NCBI GenBank assembly: GCA_020854115.1
Contig: JADZGC010000016.1
Span: forward strand, 1 to 59,872
Source of the DNA: a bacterium
Lineage (GTDB): Bacteria; Patescibacteriota; Saccharimonadia; CAILAD01; GCA-016700035
Direction of reading: 5' to 3'
Length of the DNA: 59,872 bases
Part shown: piece after piece, positions 9,354-18,337 of the stretch
Position numbering within the stretch: the stretch's first letter is position 1
Layout of the letters: every line of letters begins with the position of its first letter
Made by a program: the position numbers and the translations under genes
Notes under the pieces: model-generated
The model's database searches: none
Told to the model about the DNA's origin: nothing
What the model saw: the letters and a program-made list of their open reading frames with translations, nothing else

Positions 9354-9713
9354 ATGCCAATCATCAAATCAGCAATCAAGCGAGTACGTCAGCAAGCGAA
9401 GCGTCGTTCCCGAAACTTAGCTGCCAAGCGCCGTATCAAGATTGCCAGCAAGCAGACCCTTAGCGCACTCGAGGCTAAAGACCTCAAGATCGCACAGGAA
9501 TCGCTCAAGCAGGCTATCTCACAGATCGACAAGGCCGTTAAGAAAGGTACGCTACACAAGAATACCGCTGCGCGCCGTAAGAGCACCCTCACCCGCTCAT
9601 ACAATGGCGTAAGCGAGAAGGCCTACGGAACCGAAGCTGCAACCAAGAAAGCTGCTCCAGCTAAGAAGCCAGCTGCGAAAAAAGCTGCCCCTAAGAAGCC
9701 TGCGGCAAAATAG
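9354..9713 (+). CDS. rpsT: 30S ribosomal protein S20 with basic tail
   Basis: Binds 16S rRNA during early 30S assembly. The S20 core is clear (KSAIKRVRQQAKRRSRNLAAK, KGTLHKNTAARRKSTLTR). At 119 residues it exceeds the usual ~87 because of a ~30-residue C-terminal tail of alanine, lysine and proline repeats (KKAAPAKKPAAKK), resembling histone H1-like tails. Only plus-strand gene among minus-strand neighbours, with its own promoter. Confidence 0.97.
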   Translation: MPIIKSAIKRVRQQAKRRSRNLAAKRRIKIASKQTLSALEAKDLKIAQESLKQAISQIDKAVKKGTLHKNTAARRKSTLTRSYNGVSEKAYGTEAATKKAAPAKKPAAKKAAPKKPAAK

Positions 9714-9715
9714 CT

Positions 9716-10636
9716 CTAAAAACCAAGCGTTAAGCTCAGCACCAGATCAGTCATGGCCTGGTGCGGTTTTTTTATGCCAGACTTCATCGCTACATCAGCA
9801 TCTAATAATGCTTGGTATGACTGTGCCAGCTGCGCCTCAGTACATCGAGTCGCCTGCTGCTGTGCGCGACTCGCCGCATAGGGCTTCACGCCGCAAGCCG
9901 ATAATTCTGCCGGTGTCGCTCGGTGATACACCAGCGTCAGTACACGAAAATGCCACTGGAGCATCGCTAGGAGCTGCTGCTCACTCGCACCCCCCTTCAT
10001 GAGCTCATCGTAAAGTCGAATCGCTCGCTGCGCATCACCTGATTGCACTGTAGCAATCAGATCAAATACAGAGCTCGTAGGATCAGTACTCACAAGCTCT
10101 TCGATGTGCGATCGATCTATCGTCCCGCCAGCCACGGTGAGCTTTGTGAGTTCGTGGTGCAACCGCCACTGGCTCATCCCGGCTCGCTTGATGAGCAAAT
10201 GGGCCGTAGCTCGATCGAGATCTGCGCCAGCTCGCTTCGCCTCCTTGATCAGCCACTGCACGAGCTTGCCCTCGCTCAATGTCTCGTACACCTTCGCTGT
10301 AGGTATGGCCGCAAGTGACTTATACAGCTTCGAGCGCCGATCCATGTCACGCCCATCAAGAACCGCGACTGTAGACTCGGGAATTTCTTGTAGTAATGCT
10401 AAAAAGTCTTCAATATATGCCTGCGCTTCGACTAATGATCGGACCGTAACAAGACGATGCGAGTAAAACATAGGTAGTGCGAGAAGCTGCTGCTTGAGCG
10501 CAGGGAGCGTAATTTGTGTCAAGTCGCAATCTACGGCTTCCAGTGCATCTGCATACTTGCGCCTATACTGATCTCGTAGCTTAGCGATATGCTGAGCGAT
10601 TGCGTAGTCATTATTGCCACCCAAAAAAACAATCAT
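9716..10636 (-). CDS. holA: DNA polymerase III subunit delta
   Basis: Clamp-loader 'wrench' that opens the beta clamp. Protein begins MIVFLGGNNDYAIAQ, with AAA+-like domains and a C-terminal collar domain; weakly conserved as always for HolA. The frame extends 30 codons further upstream but that stretch is antisense of mutM; the start at 10636 overlaps the mutM stop as ATGA and is preferred. Length ~306 aa fits. Translational coupling to mutM is implied. Confidence 0.85.
   Translation of the reverse strand: MIVFLGGNNDYAIAQHIAKLRDQYRRKYADALEAVDCDLTQITLPALKQQLLALPMFYSHRLVTVRSLVEAQAYIEDFLALLQEIPESTVAVLDGRDMDRRSKLYKSLAAIPTAKVYETLSEGKLVQWLIKEAKRAGADLDRATAHLLIKRAGMSQWRLHHELTKLTVAGGTIDRSHIEELVSTDPTSSVFDLIATVQSGDAQRAIRLYDELMKGGASEQQLLAMLQWHFRVLTLVYHRATPAELSACGVKPYAASRAQQQATRCTEAQLAQSYQALLDADVAMKSGIKKPHQAMTDLVLSLTLGF
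9739..9773 (+). terminator. rpsT terminator overlapping holA 3' end
   Basis: Stem GCACCA (9739-9744) / TGGTGC (9759-9764) followed by seven T. It lies inside the last codons of the convergent holA gene. Confidence 0.85.
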
Positions 10637-11526
10637 CGCTTCACCTCTCGCTGGCACTTCGGGCAAATGTGCGTCCCACGCCCTGCTACGCGTAGCTTCA
10701 GGATCTGCGTACCACAGCGTTCGCATGCTTGTCCCTCTCGACGGAACACCTTAGCAAACGTCAGGTAGCTCCCCTTCTCGCCCTCCGCATCAACGTAATT
10801 TTTGTCACTCGAACCACCAAGCGAAATCGACAGTTGCATCACCTCACGCAGTGCTTCGTACAGTCGCTTGAGCTTCACGGCACTCACTCGCTCAACAAGT
10901 GTCGCAGGGTGAATGCGCGCCGCATAAAGACCCTCATCGGCATAAATATTTCCGACTCCTGCCATCACCGACTGGTCCATGATGGCCGCCTTGATGCTCG
11001 TACGTTTACGACGCATGAGCCGCTGCCTAAAACTTGCAAAAGTAAAGTCCGGACTCAAAACCTCTGGTCCCAGCTTGGAGATAAAGCTATCCTCGGCTAC
11101 TTTTTCTGTCTCGACGAGCTTCACCCAACCGAATTTACGCTGGTCATTAAAGAATAGTCTTGAGCCGTCCTCGAAGCCAAAACTTACCCGGGTACTCCTA
11201 TCTGGAAGCCTGCCGATGAGACTGTCCGTCGGATGCCCTCCCCCAAACCCTTCCCGCGCCCCTGTCTTAGTATGAAAACGAAACACCAGCTGCCCCGTCA
11301 TCTTGAGGTGGATCAGGAGTGAATAGCCCGTATCGAGACCAATAATTAAACCTTTACCGCGTCGATCGACATCAGTAATCTTAGCGCCAATCATCTGAGC
11401 ATCGACAATATCTGCATCATTTGGAAAACTCTTCGGTGTCTCGACTTCTACAGAAGTAATAATGAGACCTGGAAGCATCGAAAGAAGCCCAAGTCGAATC
11501 GTCTCGACTTCAGGTAGCTCTGGCAT
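10633..11526 (-). CDS. mutM: formamidopyrimidine-DNA glycosylase
   Basis: Excises 8-oxoguanine and cleaves the abasic site. The catalytic N-terminal proline is in MPELPEVETIR, which fixes the start at 11526 (a longer frame to 11541 would bury Pro2). The helix-two-turn-helix and the C-terminal zinc finger are intact (CERCGTQI ... CPKCQ). SD GAGGGG is present and a TATAGT box lies 13 nt upstream. Its MutY partner in the GO system is a pseudogene in this window (25790-26617). Confidence 0.97.
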   Translation of the reverse strand: MPELPEVETIRLGLLSMLPGLIITSVEVETPKSFPNDADIVDAQMIGAKITDVDRRGKGLIIGLDTGYSLLIHLKMTGQLVFRFHTKTGAREGFGGGHPTDSLIGRLPDRSTRVSFGFEDGSRLFFNDQRKFGWVKLVETEKVAEDSFISKLGPEVLSPDFTFASFRQRLMRRKRTSIKAAIMDQSVMAGVGNIYADEGLYAARIHPATLVERVSAVKLKRLYEALREVMQLSISLGGSSDKNYVDAEGEKGSYLTFAKVFRREGQACERCGTQILKLRVAGRGTHICPKCQREVKR

Positions 11527-11547
11527 ATACCCCTCTAGCACTATACA

Positions 11548-14304
11548 TTACTCAAGCTCTCCCCAATTTTTGCCGACCACCTCCCCTACCTCAATTGGCG
11601 CTGCAAGCTTAATCACGTGCTCCATAGTGTCCCGCAGAAGCTGCTTTACTTCATCAACCAGCTTCTCATCACATTCGACGATCAGTTCGTCATGAATCTG
11701 TAAGATCATATGCGCATCGCCATCCAGCCTTGCTAATTTTGGGGCCAGTCGAATCATCGCGAGCTTCATCATATCGGCAGCTGTACCCTGGAGTGGCATA
11801 TTCACCGCCTGACGCTCAGCAGCAGATCGAACAATAAAACTACTCGACTTTATATCTGTGCACGGTCGGCGTCTAACAAATAGTGTTTCGGTATACCCTT
11901 CTTCATGAGCCTGTTTTTTAAGCTTTTTGATGTATTCTGCTACTCCCTTACGCAGCTCAAAGTACTTATCGATGAAGTCTTTGCTTTCCTCATAGCTCAT
12001 ACCAGTTGCCACCGACAGGCCATGGATATTCATACCGTACAGGACGCCGAAGTTAATTGTTTTCGCACCATAGCGCTGATCCTTCGTCACCTCTTCCGGC
12101 TTCACTCCGGCCATTTGTGCCGCGGTCAGAGTATGAATGTCTATACCCGACTGAAAATCTTCGATCATTTGCTTGTCATCCGCCATCGCGGCAGCCAACC
12201 GCAACTCGATCTGACTATAGTCTGCCGAGACAAAGACCTTGCCCGTATCGGCTACGAAGCCCTTGCGTATCTCGCGACCCAAAGGGGTGCGCACCGGGAT
12301 ATTCTGCAAGTTTGGATTATTGCTCGATAAGCGCCCAGTCTGCGCAATCGTCTGCTGGTAACTCGTATGTACCCGACCAGTCTTCGGCTGTACGAGTAGT
12401 GGCAAGGTGTCGACATATGTGCTCTTGAGCTTCGTGACCTCCCGATAATCAAATATCAAGTCGATTATTGGGTGCTTCCCGCGCAGCTTCTCAAGCTCGC
12501 TTGCGGCAGTCGAAGCCCCGCCCGTCTTCACTTTCTTGAGACCTTCACCATCAATCTTGAGCTTATTAAAAAGAACCTCCTTCAGCTGCTGCGTAGAATT
12601 GATGTTGAATTCCTCACCCGCGAGGTCATAGATTTGTTCAATTGTCTTCGTGAGTCGTTTATCAAGATCCTTCGAAAACTTTGCAAAGAAATCCGCGTCC
12701 AACTTAACTCCTGTCAGCTCGATGTCCCCAAGCACGGGTATGAGTGGCCACTCTAGCTGAGCTGCGACTTCTTCAAGCTTGCCTATAGATTGCAGTTCAT
12801 TACTCAGCCGCTGATACAAGCGCCAAGCAATATCGGCGTCTTCGGCAGCATACTTAACCGCCTCATAGATTGGCACTTGATCGAAGGTTTTCTGATTTTT
12901 CCCGCGCTGACCAATGAGCTCGGTAATCTCGATCATCTCAATCCCCAGCTCTGCGAGCGCCAGACCAGAAAGCGTTTGTGCGCGCCCGAGAGGATTAATT
13001 AAGAACGCCGCTACCATTGTGTCGAAGCAAATCCCCTGCATAGTGACGCCAGCACACTTCAGAACCTGATAATCATATTTGATGTTGTGACCAATTTTGC
13101 CGATCTCAGGGTCCTCCAGGATAGGTTTGAATGCAGCTATCACCTCAGCAAGAGCTAGCTGCTCCCCATCAGTATGCCCGACCGGAACGTAATATGCCTT
13201 GCCTTCCTCCCATGAGAGAGAGATGCCGACTAAATCAGCTGCGATTGGCTCGAGTGAGGTAGTCTCCGTATCAATAGAGAATACTTTGTGCTGCGCAAGC
13301 TTCGTCACAAGTTCGTCAAGTTGTTGCTTGGTCGTCACACCTTTGTACTGAGCTGTCTGTAAATGGGTCCGCAACCGCTCATGATCACGCGTATCGACGT
13401 TATATATCTCATCAAAAAGATTTTTTTGTTGCCCCACTTCACTCTGTGGCAACTTTGCAATCAGCGAGCGAAACTCTAGCTTATGCAAGAGCTCTATGAC
13501 CTTATCGCGGTCATAGCGATGAAGGCGTGCTGCCTCGAGCTCAAACTCACACGGCACATCACGGACAATCCGCGATAGCTCGAGTGAACGATAGGCATCA
13601 TCCCGACCAGCCTCGAGCTTAGCTCGTAGTGCAGGCTTAAGTTCGTCCAAGTGCGCGTAAATACCATCGAGCGTCTTGTACTTCACGACTAGCTCGGCAG
13701 CCGTCTTCTCGCCCACACCTTTTACGCCCGGGATGTTATCACTTGAGTCTCCCTTAAGCGCTTTTGTAACTAAGAATTCTTCTGGCGTCACTCCATAACG
13801 ATCCTTCACGGCAGCCGGGTCATACAGTACCGTATCCGAGAACCCACGCTTGAGTGTGTAGATACTCACATGCTCATCTACAAGCTGGAGCTCATCCATG
13901 TCCCCGGTCACGATCACAATTTCATGCTGCCTCTTCAACTGCTCTGCGAGTGTACCGATCACATCATCAGCCTCGTACCCTTCTACGCCAATCACGGGGA
14001 TCTCAAAGGCCGCCAAAAGATCTTTAGTCACATCAAACTGCGGCACAAGATCCTTGTCGGTTTCCTTGCGTGTGGCTTTATATTTTTCATCGAGATCATG
14101 ACGGAATGTCTTACCGGGCATATCCCAAGCCACGACGACGTATTCTGGCTTCAGCTCCTTGATCGCGTTGAGGAGCATCATCGTGAAACCATACACGCCA
14201 TTAGTCGGTGTGCCGTCTTTGGTACTCAAAAACGGTATGGCATGAAAGCCACGGTGCAACAGGGCGTGCCCATCGAAAATCGCTACACGTGGTCGATTTG
14301 TCAT
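11548..14304 (-). CDS. polA: DNA polymerase I
   Basis: 918 residues with all three activities. The 5'-3' exonuclease is N-terminal (GVEGYEADDVIGTLA, KGDSSDNIPGVKGVGEKTA). The proofreading domain retains its acidic residues (FSIDTETTSLE, GHNIKYDYQVL, AEDADIAWRLY), unlike many bacterial PolI that have lost them. Polymerase motifs A (VSADYSQIELR), B (RYGAKTINFGVLYGM) and C (QIHDELIVE) are intact. A TATAAT box (14312-14317 complement) ends 7 nt before the ATG, so the mRNA is probably leaderless; that box overlaps the stop of the upstream trmB-like gene. Confidence 0.98.
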   Translation of the reverse strand: MTNRPRVAIFDGHALLHRGFHAIPFLSTKDGTPTNGVYGFTMMLLNAIKELKPEYVVVAWDMPGKTFRHDLDEKYKATRKETDKDLVPQFDVTKDLLAAFEIPVIGVEGYEADDVIGTLAEQLKRQHEIVIVTGDMDELQLVDEHVSIYTLKRGFSDTVLYDPAAVKDRYGVTPEEFLVTKALKGDSSDNIPGVKGVGEKTAAELVVKYKTLDGIYAHLDELKPALRAKLEAGRDDAYRSLELSRIVRDVPCEFELEAARLHRYDRDKVIELLHKLEFRSLIAKLPQSEVGQQKNLFDEIYNVDTRDHERLRTHLQTAQYKGVTTKQQLDELVTKLAQHKVFSIDTETTSLEPIAADLVGISLSWEEGKAYYVPVGHTDGEQLALAEVIAAFKPILEDPEIGKIGHNIKYDYQVLKCAGVTMQGICFDTMVAAFLINPLGRAQTLSGLALAELGIEMIEITELIGQRGKNQKTFDQVPIYEAVKYAAEDADIAWRLYQRLSNELQSIGKLEEVAAQLEWPLIPVLGDIELTGVKLDADFFAKFSKDLDKRLTKTIEQIYDLAGEEFNINSTQQLKEVLFNKLKIDGEGLKKVKTGGASTAASELEKLRGKHPIIDLIFDYREVTKLKSTYVDTLPLLVQPKTGRVHTSYQQTIAQTGRLSSNNPNLQNIPVRTPLGREIRKGFVADTGKVFVSADYSQIELRLAAAMADDKQMIEDFQSGIDIHTLTAAQMAGVKPEEVTKDQRYGAKTINFGVLYGMNIHGLSVATGMSYEESKDFIDKYFELRKGVAEYIKKLKKQAHEEGYTETLFVRRRPCTDIKSSSFIVRSAAERQAVNMPLQGTAADMMKLAMIRLAPKLARLDGDAHMILQIHDELIVECDEKLVDEVKQLLRDTMEHVIKLAAPIEVGEVVGKNWGELE

Positions 14305-14312
14305 ACCTGATA

Positions 14313-15122
14313 TTATACGCGCTTTTCAGATAAAGCAGAGTCCGGGGCAGACTGCATCTCGGCTCGCAAGATCTGAAAGAGCTGTCGCATACTATCCGCT
14401 ATCTGTTGAGAGTGAATCACGGTACCAAAAACTTCCTGACCATAGCTCAAATAGGCCACTTTATCAGCATAGATATTGATTTCAACCGGCATACTATAGC
14501 GATCAGAGTCATAAAACGTATGCTCGATGAGATGCGCCTTGTGTTTTGCAAGCGTCCTGGGAAGCGTGAACCCTTGCGGTGTGAGTGCCTGCACCTTAAT
14601 CCCCATGCGGATACGAGTAGCGACAAAACCATCAAGGTATTCACTCCCCAGAAAATCATGCTGATTTGGAGAAATGATGAGCATCACATCGGCTTTGGTC
14701 TGCAATATGTCATCATATATATCCTTCAGTCCCTCGATACCCTGATACTGTCGCACGGCTGGCTGCTCGGTGAGCTGATGATAGCGCTGCGTGAGAGTTG
14801 GCAGAAGTGACTTAAAGCGATATTCGTTATTGAGCAAAATATTTCTTCGCTTCTCAGCGAGCATTTCGATTTGAATCGGATTGGCTGGCAAATAGCTCAA
14901 TCGCTTACCCATCTTTGACTTGGTTATGAGGTTGAGCTGCTCAAGGCGCGCAAGGATCGAATATGCATTTGTACGAGTTTCGCCAAGCTTTTCGGTCAAG
15001 AGTGCCGGTGTGATCTCACCGATATCTAGGGCCAATAAATATGCTGCAGCTTGATTCTGCTTGAATCCAAGCCCCTCCAGAATGCCGATATCGCTTGGTT
15101 GTTGTGGATTTGTCGATTTCAT
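14313..15122 (-). CDS. TrmB-family transcriptional regulator
   Basis: N-terminal winged helix (res ~10-75: LGFKQNQAAAYLLALDIGEITP ... TRTNAYSILARLEQLNLI) matches the TrmB HTH, followed by a helical linker and a C-terminal PLD-like sensor domain seen in TrmB proteins (VMLIISPNQHDFLG). Such proteins usually sense sugars in archaea; the ligand here is unknown. TATAAT lies 9 nt upstream of the ATG. It is divergent from the cassette at 15472, 57 nt from that promoter, and could be its regulator (inference from position only). Confidence 0.8.
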   Translation of the reverse strand: MKSTNPQQPSDIGILEGLGFKQNQAAAYLLALDIGEITPALLTEKLGETRTNAYSILARLEQLNLITKSKMGKRLSYLPANPIQIEMLAEKRRNILLNNEYRFKSLLPTLTQRYHQLTEQPAVRQYQGIEGLKDIYDDILQTKADVMLIISPNQHDFLGSEYLDGFVATRIRMGIKVQALTPQGFTLPRTLAKHKAHLIEHTFYDSDRYSMPVEINIYADKVAYLSYGQEVFGTVIHSQQIADSMRQLFQILRAEMQSAPDSALSEKRV

Positions 15123-15178
15123 TTCGACATAATTATAGCAAATATATATCTGTAAGTCTAGTGTTTTGCCATTTAATA

Positions 15179-15471
15179 TTGACTATTCATGCTATTTACC
15201 CCATACTGTGCCCATCAAAACAAACCGCACCTCACAGCGCTTAACAGTCCCCCACAAAGCCCTATAGGCAGATGAATTATCACCTCTCTCAGGACTTTAC
15301 GGCCTCCCCGCAATAAACCATTCTTTAATCTCGGCAGCAGCTTCGGAACTGCTGCCGGGATCACAAAGATCTCGGGTGTGAAAACCCGGCGTAATTCCGA
15401 AACCGGACTCATACAGCAACGGCCCAGTGACCGACTCACTGAAACAGCACCTACCTATGCAAGGAGAAATC
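15179..15471 (+). promoter_or_regulatory. promoter and ~258-nt structured leader
   Basis: TTGACT (15179-15184), 17 bp, CATACT (15202-15207). The leader holds a UUCG-type hairpin CGGCAGCAG..CTGCTGCCG (15333-15358), a second hairpin CGGGT/ACCCG near 15374-15388, then the cassette octamer GCACCTAC (15447-15454) and SD AAGGAGA just before 15472. No known riboswitch class was recognised. It fills the 15123-15471 gap. Confidence 0.65.
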
Positions 15472-16014
15472 ATGGCCCGTGAGGGTTTCATCAGCCAGGA
15501 CGATCGCCGCAAGGTCGCCTCAGACACCATCTGGGGACTGTCCCGTGGCACATTCGTCATCGTGGCAGTCATCATCGTGGCCAGCGTCATCGGCGCTGCC
15601 TCTTGGGGCATCAGCGTCGCTATCAGCGACGTGCGTGGTGCCGGGGATGTCGTGCAGCGTCGCAATGATGCCAACAACCGCATCGGCGCGCAGGCCTTCT
15701 TCGAGGACACCTTCGCCAGCATCAAGGCGCAGGACCGCAAGTTGACCGATGCACGGGCCGATCTGGACGAGTTCTTGTCCACCACGCCGCAGCCCTCAAG
15801 CTCGGACTTGGTGCAAGCACAGCTCTACACACAGCAGCTCAAGGCCAAGCAAACGACGGTGACCGGTCTCCAGCAGGCCTGTCAGGACGCCGTCGCGCGC
15901 TACAACGCCGAAGCCCGGAAGACCATCCGTGGCGAATGGCGGTCCGAAGACTTGCCGTACCAGATCGACACCACGTCGACCACCGACGAGACGGACTGCC
16001 AGCCGGCAGCCTGA
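15472..16014 (+). CDS. single-span membrane protein, GC-rich cassette
   Basis: Unrecognised. Starts MAREGFISQDDRR with SD AAGGAG 7 nt before; a longer frame from 15427 runs into the leader. One hydrophobic segment (~res 27-50, FVIVAVIIVASVIGAASWGI) is followed by an extracellular/periplasmic helical, coiled-coil-like domain and an acidic Thr-rich tail. Codon choice is visibly richer in G and C at third positions than neighbouring housekeeping genes and resembles actinobacterial genes. Pairs with the following lipoprotein, 74 bp away. Confidence 0.75.
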   Translation: MAREGFISQDDRRKVASDTIWGLSRGTFVIVAVIIVASVIGAASWGISVAISDVRGAGDVVQRRNDANNRIGAQAFFEDTFASIKAQDRKLTDARADLDEFLSTTPQPSSSDLVQAQLYTQQLKAKQTTVTGLQQACQDAVARYNAEARKTIRGEWRSEDLPYQIDTTSTTDETDCQPAA

Positions 16015-16088
16015 TCGAGTTCGAGTCCACCCATCCACACCCCGGGAGGGGGCAAGTCGCCCCCTCCCAACAAACCAGAAAGAGACTC

Positions 16089-16686
16089 ATGAAAAACCTG
16101 AAGAAATACCTCATCCTGCCGCTACTCGTCGCATGTGTCGGCTTCACCGCCGTGGCCTGCAGCGATGGCCCAAAGGCGGACTCCGCCCAAGGAGCCACCC
16201 AGAAGGTCGCTGAGGAGTACAGCAAGGCGGGCCGTCCAGGCCGTTCCCTACCCGCTGCAGGAGATGAAAGAGGGCGGCTGGCTCGAGCGCATGAACTTGC
16301 GTGAGCGCCTCATCCGCTACTCGGATTCGAACAAGATCAGCTACATCTACTTGTTCTCGGATCAAGGTCAGCTCCTGGCCAACTACACCGTGAAGGGAAA
16401 GGTGTCCAACACCAGCTCCCAGATGACCACCGCTCAAACGGTCGACGACTACTGCGGATCGGGCAAATACTGCCCGATGGCAATCGACGCCCCGATGGAC
16501 GATGGCACCTGGGGTCCCTCCGAGGACGCCATCTTCTTCTTCACCACCGACGGTGTGATGGTGCAGTGGTCCGGCCAGTACGTGCTGGCCGATGCCCCGC
16601 TAGACCTCACCACCCAGCCGGTGCTGGTGTACAACACGGGCTCCAAACCCACCTCGGTCGCCGACGAAAAGAACTACGGCGGCTAA
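16089..16686 (+). pseudogene. lipoprotein with +1 frameshift
   Basis: The first frame gives a classical lipoprotein signal (MKNLKKYLILPLLVACVGF then lipobox AVAC at res ~24-27) but ends early at a TGA. A second frame continues with a well-formed domain: VPYPLQEMKEGGWLERMNLRERL, then NKISYIYLFSDQGQLLANY and KGKVSNTSSQMTT, a domain seen in actinobacterial lipoproteins as far as can be recalled. The join requires skipping one base near 16228-16242 (GGCGGGCCGTCC). Either a sequencing/assembly indel, a real null allele, or a shift event; no classic slippery site is apparent. SD AAAGAGA precedes the ATG. Confidence 0.7.
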
Positions 16687-16701
16687 CTCCCGTATGACAA
16701 T

Positions 16702-16775
16702 CGAGGGCCTTTTGCCCCTCGTCTGATACTCGAGCAGCCTCTCGAGTCACCCACCCCTTGCAGCATAGGGGTGGG
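16702..16775 (+). terminator. triple hairpin terminator array
   Basis: Three consecutive stems: CGAGGG/CCCTCG (16702-16721), CTCGAG/CTCGAG (about 16729-16746), CCCACCCC/GGGGTGGG (16750-16775). Closes the GC-rich cassette. Confidence 0.7.
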
Positions 16776-16822
16776 CTTACCCATATTTGCATAATTACCG
16801 ATACTACCAGCATAATGAATTC

Positions 16823-17137
16823 ATGAGTAATGTAGATGACGAACCAGGACGCGAGCTTTCTGCCTATGAGGAGATCGTCGGTATCGATACTCCAGATGGG
16901 CGCGAACAGCTCAAAGAAGCTCTCCAAGGTATGCGCGATCTGGCAGTACAACATACTCCTCGTGACGAATCAGATCCAGACTGGCGACTGACCGAAGAGG
17001 AAAGAGCAGCTGGTCGTCGAGGTGTGCAGGAAGCACGCGCCGCCATTCGAGCAACTGAGTCGCCTACCGAACGACTTGCACGCGAAAAACGAGAGCGAGA
17101 ACAACCCGGCTCTCAGCCAGAAAACGACCCACAATAA
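16823..17137 (+). CDS. small acidic/charged hypothetical protein
   Basis: 104 residues from MSNVDDEPG, very rich in Glu and Arg, no membrane segment, probably mostly helical. Start 16823 is chosen because CATAAT (16811-16816) ends 6 nt upstream with TTGCAT 18 bp before it, giving a leaderless promoter; the longer frame from 16787 would begin upstream of this box. No family recognised. Followed by a terminator. Confidence 0.65.
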   Translation: MSNVDDEPGRELSAYEEIVGIDTPDGREQLKEALQGMRDLAVQHTPRDESDPDWRLTEEERAAGRRGVQEARAAIRATESPTERLAREKREREQPGSQPENDPQ

Positions 17138-17156
17138 GCGGGTCGTTTTCCTTTTA
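17121..17156. terminator. bidirectional terminator
   Basis: AAAACGACCC (17121-17130) / GGGTCGTTTT (17140-17149), then CCTTTTATT. Serves the plus-strand small gene and, through the A-run, the convergent rpoD. Confidence 0.85.
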
Positions 17157-17167
17157 TTCCCTGCTGT

Positions 17168-18295
17168 TTATTGCAAGTAATCTTTGAGACGCCTAGAGTC
17201 TTTGTGCTTACGCAGCTTCGCCAAAGCTTTCGCTTCTATCTGGCGAATACGTTCACGAGTCACGCCAAACTCCTGGCCGACTTCTTCGAGCGTATGACTT
17301 CTGCCATCCTCGAGTCCAAAGCGCATACGCAAGATCTTCTGTTCTCGCGGCGTAAGTAGCGATAGCGTGTTGTTGATATGCTCCTTCAGAAGCTCATACG
17401 TCGCAGCATCGACTGGAGAGACTGAGTCCTGATCCTCGATGAACTCTCCCAGAGTAGAGTCTTCATCTTCACCAACTGCAGCGTCAAGCGAAGTGGTGTC
17501 CTGACTAATCTTCTGAATATGCAAGACTTTCTCAACATCCATCTCCATCTCTTTTGCCAGCTCTTCGGGGCTTGGTTCGCGGCCAAGCTCACTGGTAAGT
17601 CGACGCTGCGTGCGAATCAGCTTATTGATCGTCTCCACCATGTGTACCGGAATGCGAATCACACGAGCCTGGTCAGCGATAGCGCGGGTAATAGCCTGTC
17701 GAATCCACCAGGTAGCATAGGTCGAAAACTTAAAGCCTTTGGTGTAGTCGAACTTTTCGACAGCTCTCAGTAGACCCGTATTTCCTTCCTGAATGAGATC
17801 GAGCAAATCTAGACCGCGACCAATATACTTCTTCGCAATCGACACCACGAGACGCATGTTCGCTTCCGCCAGAGCATCCTTAGCTGACTTGTCGCCAGCT
17901 TGAATCCGCTTCGCAAGCGCAACTTCTTCTTCAGCATTAATCAGCGGGATCTTACCGATCTCACGCAAGTACAGGCGTACGGAGTCATCTGCGATATCCT
18001 TGATAGCTTCTTCGCTGACAGCATTCTCGACATCCTCTTCTGGCTCTGTCTGCCAGATCAGTTTATCTTTTTGATCAACCACTTCGATACCTGCATCGAT
18101 CAAAGCCGAGTAGAGGTCGTCTAAGAGATCGACCTGATCTTCTGCCTGCGGAATAGCTTGTAATACTTCTTGTTGAGTAACAAATCCTTGCTCGCGGCCC
18201 TTCGTGACAAGTCGCTCGACAGCTGGCTTAAATTCTTCTGGGATGTTTGGCTCGAGGTTACGGCCTTCGGCAGGTTGAGCTTTTTTGCGTGGCAT
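17168..18295 (-). CDS. rpoD: primary RNA polymerase sigma factor
   Basis: Recognises the -35/-10 boxes described throughout this window. Regions 1.2-4.2 are intact: [19 protein letters not shown], the -10 binding [19 protein letters not shown], and the region 4 helix-turn-helix [20 protein letters not shown]. At 375 residues the long non-conserved region between 1.2 and 2 is absent, as in most non-proteobacterial RpoD. SD GGAAGG before the ATG; 42 bp after dnaG, the classical dnaG-rpoD pair. Confidence 0.97.
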   Translation of the reverse strand: MPRKKAQPAEGRNLEPNIPEEFKPAVERLVTKGREQGFVTQQEVLQAIPQAEDQVDLLDDLYSALIDAGIEVVDQKDKLIWQTEPEEDVENAVSEEAIKDIADDSVRLYLREIGKIPLINAEEEVALAKRIQAGDKSAKDALAEANMRLVVSIAKKYIGRGLDLLDLIQEGNTGLLRAVEKFDYTKGFKFSTYATWWIRQAITRAIADQARVIRIPVHMVETINKLIRTQRRLTSELGREPSPEELAKEMEMDVEKVLHIQKISQDTTSLDAAVGEDEDSTLGEFIEDQDSVSPVDAATYELLKEHINNTLSLLTPREQKILRMRFGLEDGRSHTLEEVGQEFGVTRERIRQIEAKALAKLRKHKDSRRLKDYLQ

Positions 18296-18337
18296 AATAT
18301 CCTTCCACTTATTTAGTGCATTATGATAACAATCTGA

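Noticed and set aside
15123-15471. Leader before 15472 as a known riboswitch
   Set aside because: Hairpins are clear but no conserved block of any class I know (cobalamin, glycine, c-di-GMP, ydaO, preQ1) could be found.
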